Shown here in pieces: positions 57,228 to 64,000 of a stretch of 64,000 nucleotides of DNA (positions are counted from its first letter, which is position 1; every line of letters begins with the position of its first letter). Both the position numbers and the translations under genes were made by a program. The notes beneath the pieces were generated by a model. That model was given only the letters and a program-made list of their open reading frames with translations, searched no databases and was not told the DNA's origin. Origin of the DNA: Corynespora cassiicola. Lineage: Eukaryota; Ascomycota; Dothideomycetes; Pleosporales; Corynesporascaceae. The DNA is taken from the NCBI GenBank assembly GCA_022059125.1, contig JAEUWY010000012.1:682001-746000 (forward strand), given 5' to 3'.

Positions 57228-57643
57228 GGAGCCGACCTTTTTATTTTTCCTGGAGACACTGTGGTCCAACCCCACGGCAGGAGAAAAAAAAAAGTAATAT
57301 CGAGCATTGGATAGGTAGAAAGGGTATATTAGACTCTCAGCACGTGACGCGGACAAGTAGGTAATATCTATGACCGGACCTAGAGCCCCTATTCTTTTTC
57401 TCCCCCACTTCTCCTTTGGAACAAAAGTGTTAAAAGAAACGAAAACCCCGACCTGTAGTGCCTGGTTCCGCCCAAACGCCTCGGAAACGCCGTCATTGAT
57501 GCGGAGAGCCCGTCTTTTTTATTTTCGCGGCTCACTCGTTCCATCCGTCTGACCCAACCTTTCTTTTGCTTCTTTCATTCTTCTCTCCTTTTTTTTTACC
57601 GCTTCTGTGACGATTTCCTTCCTGTCTTCCCCAGAATGGCCAT
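57228..57643. other. Convergent spacer
   Basis: 3' UTRs of the PAQR gene (+) and MRT4 (-). T-rich near 57.6 kb. Nothing else seen. Confidence 0.55.
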
Positions 57644-58477
57644 TTACTCCTCCATGGCGTTCAGCTCCTTGACCTCCTCTGCCTCCTTAGAGTAGTAAGC
57701 CAAAATCTCAATCTTGAAATCCGCCAAGGCGACGCCAAACAGCTTTAGCAGAGCCGTCTGGTGACTATTGAGCGTCTGACCCTCCTTGCACACGGTGTAG
57801 GGCACATCGAGCATAACCTTGCCCTTGTCGAGGCGGGTGGGCATCCCCCACTTGCGCACTGTGACCTCCTGGCTGTGCGGCAGCGGGACGTCGTCGTCGG
57901 CCGGAATTTGGCCGCCGGTCGCGTACACGACGCCCTCGGGCACGGTGAAGGTCTGCGACGCGACGACGCCGGCGCGCGCAAAGTCCGTCTGCGTGTACGT
58001 GGAGAAGTAGTCGATGATGTCGGCGGGTTCGCGGTTGGTGAAGAAGAGGCCGACGTTGCCGACGAGGTGCTTGGTCAGGTCCGAGAGGTTGGTGAGGTGT
58101 TCCTCTGCGGGGGTTTGGCCGAGGGCTTTGGCCATGACTTTGGTCTTGCCGAAGAAGAGTCTGTTTGTGGACGTTTATTAGAGAGGGTTTTTTTTCTTCT
58201 TGTCTTTGGTTGTTTGAGGGTTGCATGCTCTGCTTCACTTTGCGCGGGATACATGGCACGGGGAATGGAGCTGAAGGGACGCATACCGGCTGTCTGAAAA
58301 CTCAGACCGCACCTCCTTCAGGTAGTTGTTGCGCATGTTCTCCACGGAGAAGACAAAAATGTAGCTAAAGTTGTCGGCGGCCTCCTGCACATTGGCAAAC
58401 AGCTTCTGCGAGAGCTCCTTGCCCTTCTTGTCCGTCTTGGACAGGTGAACGACCTTGGCGCGCTTCGACTTGGGCAT
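57644..58477 (-). CDS. MRT4: Ribosome assembly factor MRT4
   Basis: Nucleolar homologue of ribosomal stalk protein P0 that holds the stalk-base site on pre-60S particles until exchanged by P0. Proposed minus-strand exons 58477-58287 and 58160-57644 (126-nt intron, phase 2), about 235 aa, normal for the family. Seen: basic start MPKSKRAKVVHLSKTDKKGK, the RNA-binding fold (FSYIFVFSVENMRNNYLKEV, then across the splice DSRLFFGKTKVMAKALG), NVGLFFTNREP and the inserted-domain part YTVCKEGQTLNSHQTALLKL with FGVALADFKI. Unlike P0 it lacks the acidic stalk tail, ending in a short Glu-rich stretch. The start codon lies 248 nt from that of MDM10 on the other strand. Confidence 0.95.
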
Positions 58478-58725
58478 TGTGGCGGTATTATTGCGAAAAG
58501 GGCGGCTGGTCTGGTGCTGGCAGATGTGGTTATCGATCGCAGACAGAAAAAAGTTCGAGTGCAACACGGCGGCGGGGAATTTTTGGCGAAGCGCCGGTCT
58601 TGGCGGCCTCGGTTCCAGCTCCTCCGCCGCCAGCGGCGATCCGTGGCTAGCAAGGTTGGAAGCTGTTGCTGTGCGAACTCCCCCCCATTGCCCACGGAAC
58701 CACAGCATGCGGAGCCGGCAGCGCC
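58478..58725. promoter_or_regulatory. Compact bidirectional promoter MRT4/MDM10
   Basis: Only 248 nt separate the divergent start codons, so both 5' UTRs and core promoters must overlap or be very short. No specific factor site is recognised. Confidence 0.6.
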
Positions 58726-60035
58726 ATGTTGGACTTCATGGAACATGTGCAGAATGCATTCTATGAAGCCTCCCACTGGAACCTCGACAATTCCTACGGC
58801 GCCCTGAATGCGACTGCCCGAGGTGAGTGACGTCTCCGTCTCAGTCGCCCCATTCCATCTCGCGCCCAAAGAAAGACACGACTGACGGGTTGTGAACACA
58901 GCGCTGCTCGACTTCCAGACACCCAAGGGATTGCGCCTCCAGATATCGTCCCTTGCCGCGCCCAACTTTGCGACTTCGTATACGCTAGGGAGTGTCGGCG
59001 TTGTTGATGGCTCCGTGTCTTACCTCTACTCATCGCTGCCGCTGAAGAGGGAGTTCCGGAGTGCCAACCTCGACCTCCATCATGTCATCAGGGGATACAG
59101 GCACCTCCAAGAGCTGAGGCGGCCGGACGAGGACTGGTGGTGGGAGGTCTGGCATGGCGGACGGCGGATAGACCGCAGAGGTGAGTCTCTGTGACTTCAT
59201 GTTTCGGATCACGGCTCAGCGGAATGCAGACACTCTGCTGTACGGACGCATCTTCCTACCCCAATCCAGGCTGGAGGCCTTGTACCTCCGCCGCCTGTCG
59301 CCCACGCAGCAGCTCCGGGTAGCGGCCGTCAGCGACTCAAGCCTCAACAACGGAGGAACCATCCTCACCCTGCTGCAGAACGATACGGGCAAGTATAGCA
59401 CCGAGTACATGTATAGCACGGATTCGGCCTTGATGGGTATACGAGGTCTCTACAACTTCGGAGCAGACCCCAGAAAGGGTCCCACGGAGCCGATGACTTT
59501 GCAGCAGGTGGTCGAGCCCGTGCACGGCCGCTTCAGTGCCGGAGCGGAGCTCTACTATGGACTCTTGAACAAGAGCGGAGGCATCAGCACCGGCTTACGT
59601 TTTACCACCCTGCCCAACCACACGGGCTTTCCTTACACCATGACGCTGACGCTGAATCCGCTGATGGGGAACCTCTCGTCTACCTATGCCGTCAAGGCCG
59701 GACCCAACCTGGCCCTCTGCTCGCGGTTTGACTTCAACTTCTACTCCTACGAAAGCGACCTGCAGCTCGGGTGCGAGCTGTGGCGACGCCGCCGCAACAC
59801 CGACGTAGAATGGGCGGTCAAGAAGCTGCGCCCAGACTGGAAACGACCGCCCGTTTCGTCCGACGAAGACGTCTCAGGCATACTCAAGGCGCGCGTGGAC
59901 CAGGACTGGAGGATAGGCGTGCTGTGGGAGGGCAGGATCAAAGAACTGCTGTTCACCCTTGGCGCGAGCCTCGACCTCAAGAAGCGGGAGCACATAATCC
60001 GCGCCGTTGGTATCGAGCTGCAGTACTCGTCATGA
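58726..60035 (+). CDS. MDM10: Mitochondrial distribution and morphology protein 10
   Basis: Outer-membrane beta-barrel that anchors the ERMES ER-mitochondria tether and also works in the SAM/TOB complex for beta-barrel assembly. Proposed exons 58726-58822, 58902-59180 and 59230-60035, about 393 aa. Seen: the family N-terminus [99 protein letters not shown] (a very conserved block), LRFTTLPNH and the beta-signal-like C-terminus with [11 protein letters not shown]. The length is within but at the short side of fungal MDM10. Introns 1 and 2 are both phase 1. Confidence 0.96.
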
Positions 60036-60590
60036 GCGAAAACGAAAAGAAAATTGAGACAGCCGTTGACATGCTTGGCCCAACTGCAGACTACGTGCAT
60101 GACACTGCCGAATCGAGTCCGGCGCCGCTGCAACAGGCGGCGGCCGTATCATCCATCACCCTCCCCCCCCACCACAAGGCGACTTCCCCTGAGATCGAAT
60201 CGAATCGCCGTGTAGACATGTACTCTAAACAATGGGGTGGCCTCTGCGCTTCTGGAATTGCTTCTAGAAGGCCACGCATGGTCGGGGCGGGTGGGTACAG
60301 AAGGGCGGTGTTGACGTCCATTTCCAAATGACCCCGCGATCCCATGTGTTGTTCTCGTCGCGGCAGCCAGAGGCCCGGACGGATTGGGACGAGGACTTGA
60401 CCTCGCATTTAGCTTCCGAAGGTGCGACGCTGAAACAGGCTGTGGGGTTCAAGGTTGTCGGGAACGGTGGAGCTGGGGCCGTTTTGGCAGGCTCTCAATG
60501 CAAGTGGCGCCATAGTGCAACGCGCTGTTCCAGGTGGAGGGAATGCATGGACGGAAAAGGAAAGGATTTTTTCCAGAGCAGTCAGCAGCC

Positions 60591-60621
60591 AGCAGCGAGC
60601 AGCGAGCAGCGAGCAGCGAGC
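60591..60621. repeat. Heptamer repeat AGCAGCG
   Basis: About four and a half tandem copies of a 7-bp unit in the MDM10-homeobox spacer. Confidence 0.75.
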
Positions 60622-61686
60622 CACGGTAGGAGGAGGCCACGGCGTTCCGCCCACGGCGTTGTCAGAGGCCGAGGCTGTTGGCGCGCGCTGGTTGGGTGCC
60701 AGAATCGAGGCTCTGGCGGGCCAGGAACGGGCTGGGATCTGGGATGATGTGTGGGCGGCGGGCGCTCGCCAACGGAGCCATACGCTGCGCTGCGGTGCCT
60801 GACGTGAGCCAGCCCAGCCTGAGCCAGTCCGTACAACAGCCAACAGCCACGGGGCGGTTTGCAGGGAGCGTTTGGTTCCACAGATTGACAGGCGTAGGGC
60901 GACTAGACGGGTGGTCCTGATCGGGCCGGCATGCGAGTAGCCGCGATAACAGAAGAGAGGCAGTGAGTAAGTAGTGCACGCAGGCCATTAGTTAGTGGTG
61001 TTGAGCGCGCTCCAGCGCATGCCCGCCGGGTCGGGGGCCCAGCGATCAATTGGGCGTGGTGCAACGGAAAAGCGCATCGGCGCTTGGTCTTTCGTCTCGG
61101 CCCATCCGAGAGATCAGCGACGAGGGGCTGTCGAGCACTGTTCGCAATACCCGCCCGCGCAGAGAGTCAGCGCCGGACAAACCGCACAGTTGGCGCCTGG
61201 CACACGCTACACGCTGCGACAGACGGAGGGGCAGAGGGGGAGGGAAAAATGGACAGCGGCCACGGCAGTGCTGACTCGCTCGTTTGAATCACGTCGCGGA
61301 CCGTCGATTAGCTCCCTTCAGGGCAGGGCGATCGGCTGCTGCCAGACTGCTGGTGAACAAGCGGTGGCATGAGCTCCTCGCAGACGCACCTGGGCGCAAG
61401 CGGCAAAGCGGCAGACGTGGTGCTATTCCTGGGGGGTGTGGTTGTTTTTGCAGCCGGCGGCGGCACGAGTGTACGTAGGCACGCAGGCACGCAGCGGAAC
61501 GCTTGGCTGGGGGGCACGGCGTGTACCTGCAGCACCGGAGAGCGAATGGCGCCCCAGAGCCTTCATGCACCCGCCTCTTCAGACGGCGACGGCCACGAGT
61601 GTCTTGCGGCGGCGAGCGTGGAGGGCCCCGGCAGCGGCAGCCAGTGGCAGAGGCAGCGGCGTCGGCAGCAGCAGCAGGCGTAGCAG

Positions 61687-61772
61687 CAGACACAGACGCA
61701 GACACAGACGCAGGCGCAGGCTCCGGCTCAGGCACAGGCACAGGCGTAGGCACAGGCGCGGACGCGGACGCA
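61687..61772. repeat. Hexamer-periodic repeat CAGACA/CAGGCA/CGGACG
   Basis: About 14 tandem, progressively changing 6-bp units (CAGACA, CAGACG, CAGGCG, CAGGCA, then CGGACG). It would code for Thr/Asp/Ala or Gly/Ala/Thr repeats in the forward frames, but no gene context supports translation. Confidence 0.75.
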
Positions 61773-62306
61773 ATGGCCGCCGTGGCCGTAGGCGCGGCAG
61801 AAAAAAGTCTCCTGAGTCTTGGGATGGGGGACGGGGGGGCGACGGGGGGGCCATGGAGCTTGCTTGACGCGGCATGGCAGCACCACTCACACACGTCCTC
61901 GCACCCCGTCGTCGCCCGCAGCCGTGGGCGACCAGGCAGGCAGGCCAGGGCTGGCGTCCGAGTCCGAGCCGTGCCCCCTGGGGGTGGTGGTGCGTGAGCG
62001 CGCTGGCTGGTGGAGACGGCGCGATCAGGAGTGCGATGCGGTGAAGGGGGGAGGGGGCTGCGGCGGCGGCCGGGGCGGCGCTGTGCTGGCGACGGAGCAG
62101 ACGACGGCGGCGGCGACTTGGACGGCAGCGACGAAGAGGGACGACGACGAGGCCGTCCGCAGGCGTGCCGTCGAGCGGGCAGCAGGCCTCGCTCGGGAGC
62201 CATGGGCGCGGCCGTCACGGGGTCGTCACGGGGTCGCGACGGGGGCTCGATGGGCAGGGCGAGGCCAACGGCGTGCTAAGAAAAGCGTCTCTGATCTTGC
62301 CCGCTT

Positions 62307-62340
62307 GGGCGCTGGCGGGCGCTGGCGGGCGCTGGTGGGC
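62307..62340. repeat. Decamer repeat GGGCGCTGGC
   Basis: Three copies plus a partial copy of a 10-bp unit, noncoding as far as can be seen. Confidence 0.75.
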
Positions 62341-63086
62341 TTTGGAAGGCGTCGCCGGCTCCGGTCGGGGGCACCTGCTGCTTCGAGCGCAGCCGCCAAG
62401 GCCGCTCTAGCGCGCCCTCCCCCTACGCTGCTGGCTTGAAGGCCCCTTCCTTAATCTCCCCTTTCGCTCCTCACCAAGTCGTTCATTTACACCCGCCTGA
62501 TCTCTCTATCCGGATTTCGCATCGTCACCTCTGCGCCGGTGCGATCTCAATTCACATTCCCTTCCCTTGTCGACTTCTGCGAAGAGCTGCCACTCCTTTC
62601 GGCCTTCGCCCACGTTCTTTTCCACCCTCTCCTCTTAGGCTCCGCCTGTCCACTCCTTAGTATTCCCTACCCTCCCATTCCACTCCTTCAGCGCCTTCGG
62701 ATTCGCCCCGGACGGACCCTCGGACTTCGATACCTGCTCCCCGGATAGCAGCTTCTTTCCTTGACATCAGCTACCGAGCTGCATCAGCATAGCCCAGCGC
62801 CTGGACGGTGTCTCGAGCAGAAAGACTCTCGCGGATCCCCTCGCTCCTGCCTCACCAGGACCCGAACCCCTCGATCTCGCAGACCCTCTGCCAAGCTCTC
62901 TCTACGTTCTCCAACTTTCACCCATTGAACCACCCCGCCCTCCCGCACCAGCACTGCGCGGAGCCCTTGACCTCACGACTCTTTACGACGACACCACCCA
63001 TAGACGGCGGCACCCTTCGCGACTGCCCCTTCCACCTCTTTCCCCCCCTTTCCCCATCCGGCGCACCCGCCTGCGACTCGCCCAAC

Positions 63087-64000
63087 ATGGACGCCATGGA
63101 GGACACGACGCCCTCCCCATCGGCCGCGGCCTCGACCCCCACCCACAGCTCGGCACCGCGCCGGCCGCCGCGGAAGAGCACCCTCACCCAGCAGCAGAAG
63201 AACCAGAAGCGCCAGCGCGCCACCCAGGACCAGCTTGTCACGCTGGAGATGGAGTTCAACAAGAACCCCACCCCCACGGCTGCTGTGCGCGAGCGGATAG
63301 CAGAGGAGATCAACATGACGGAGCGATCTGTGCAGATTTGGTTCCAAAACAGGTAATTGCCTCTGAGGGTGAATAAACTTTGGACTTCGCGCTGACGCCC
63401 GTACAGACGAGCTAAGATCAAGAACATTGCTAAGAAGAGCATTGAGAATGGCGACGACTGCAACGACATCCCAGAGTCGATGCGACGGTACCTCGCTCTG
63501 CAGGCCATGGAGTCTGGCAAGTCGAGCTTTCTCGGCCGCGCTGGCGGCCCAATGAATGCCTACGGCAGCGGCATGCTGCTCAACACGGACACCAGCTCGT
63601 CCAAAGTTGGTGAGTCTCACTCCGATGCCAAACAGGCTGAATCACAATCGGTCGCAGCTAACGCACTGGCAGTCATCCACCACTTTGCTTGCCGCTCACT
63701 GAGCGTTGGCACCTGGCGCCGCGTCGGCCAGAGTGCCATGGACCTTGTGATTTTTTACTCACCAGAGAAGTGCTGCGTTACGTACTACATTAACAACGAC
63801 TCGGCGGGCTACAAGATTGAGTACCCCTTTTCGTACATCAAGAACATCACCCTGGAGAACGGTGACATGACGGCCAACGCCGAGGGCGCATCGCAGCGTC
63901 CCGGCGGCCTCATCGTCGAGCTCAACCGCCCTCCAAACTTTTTCATGGACTCGTCCGGCTCGGGCGGCTTCTTCCAGTGCGGCGATTTCACCGAGGACCA
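63087..64000 (+). CDS. Homeobox transcription factor (partial at right edge)
   Basis: Nuclear DNA-binding regulator of the filamentous-fungal homeodomain class that includes conidiation factors of the Htf1/Hox2 type; the orthology is a guess. Proposed exons 63087-63352, 63407-63609 and 63673-64000, with the last running off the window. The start is the ATG at 63087, in a Ser/Thr/Ala/Pro-rich N-terminus. The homeodomain begins near [20 protein letters not shown] and ends after the recognition helix [20 protein letters not shown]; the invariant WFQNRR is split by intron 1 (AG/A). After it come [19 protein letters not shown] and a conserved C-terminal domain ([71 protein letters not shown]). This second conserved region is often present in fungal members and may mediate regulation. 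Confidence 0.9.

Larger units (their letters stand above)
60036..63086. other. Long GC-rich spacer upstream of the homeobox gene
   Basis: About 3 kb with no supported gene. Left part is the MDM10 3' UTR; the right 600 nt are CT-rich, like a long 5' leader of the homeobox gene. Several short tandem repeats lie between. The longest frame (61289-62218 -, 309 codons) is Pro/Arg/Ala/Ser-rich and arises from the repeats. Possibly a large regulatory region for the transcription factor gene. Confidence 0.55.

Noticed and set aside
61289..62218. 309-codon minus-strand open frame.
   Set aside because: Generated by GC-rich short repeats; Pro/Arg/Ala/Ser low complexity without domains.

Overview
The window is nuclear DNA of a filamentous ascomycete (Pezizomycotina; a Dothideomycete-like fungus is my best guess, by inference only). 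The support is direct: genes with short spliceosomal introns (about 45-125 nt, GTRNGT-type donors, CTRAY-type branch sites, YAG acceptors), fungal-specific families (MDM10, HET domain, DUF3431, Mid2-like sensor, fungal STAND protein, CYP52-like P450), and protein sequences that read as Pezizomycotina versions of housekeeping genes. I find 25 confident or likely protein genes, plus two weak ones. No rRNA, no acceptable tRNA, no CRISPR array and no intact transposon was found.

Layout. 0-17.7 kb is a GC-rich housekeeping block: phosphatidylserine decarboxylase 2 with two C2 domains (+), kinetochore protein DSN1/Mis13 (+), a MEIOB-like meiotic OB-fold protein (-), inositol-3-phosphate synthase INO1 (-), and a LIM/paxillin-like protein (+), with a 3.1 kb gene-poor spacer between the last two. 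17.7-26 kb is a looser, more AT-rich stretch with a tiny proline-rich ORF, a putative amidoligase (+) and a 14-TM DHA2-type MFS transporter (-). 26-34 kb returns to conserved genes: prohibitin PHB1 (+), a GFA/CENP-V-type zinc protein (+), an OBAP-like DUF1264 protein (+), a NOPCHAP1-like DUF4598 protein (-) and an unusual long eIF4E-family protein (+). 34-37 kb is an AT-rich island with degenerate repeats and an orphan gene whose 5' end looks broken or misassembled.

37-45 kb carries a DUF3431 membrane protein (-), a Mid2-like cysteine-rich sensor (+), a ceramide synthase (-) and a CYP52-like cytochrome P450 (-). 45-55 kb is the most accessory part: a STAND (NLR-like) NTPase with TPR repeats (+) facing a HET-domain protein (-) tail to tail 161 nt apart, then a small secreted six-cysteine protein (-) and a polytopic membrane protein (-). 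55-64 kb is again conserved: a PAQR/hemolysin-III-like receptor with a 13-nt micro-exon (+), the ribosome assembly factor MRT4 (-) and MDM10 (+) from a 248-bp divergent promoter, a 3 kb GC-rich spacer with short tandem repeats, and a homeobox transcription factor (+) that runs off the right edge.

Functional links. Several genes deal with membrane lipids (PSD2, INO1, ceramide synthase, MDM10 of the ER-mitochondria tether, PAQR family), but they are spread across unrelated loci, so I do not claim a cluster. The one locus that looks like a functional module is the STAND/HET pair, which resembles fungal allorecognition or programmed-cell-death loci. Exon coordinates in the entries are my own splice calls, each checked for reading-frame continuity; no transcript evidence was available.
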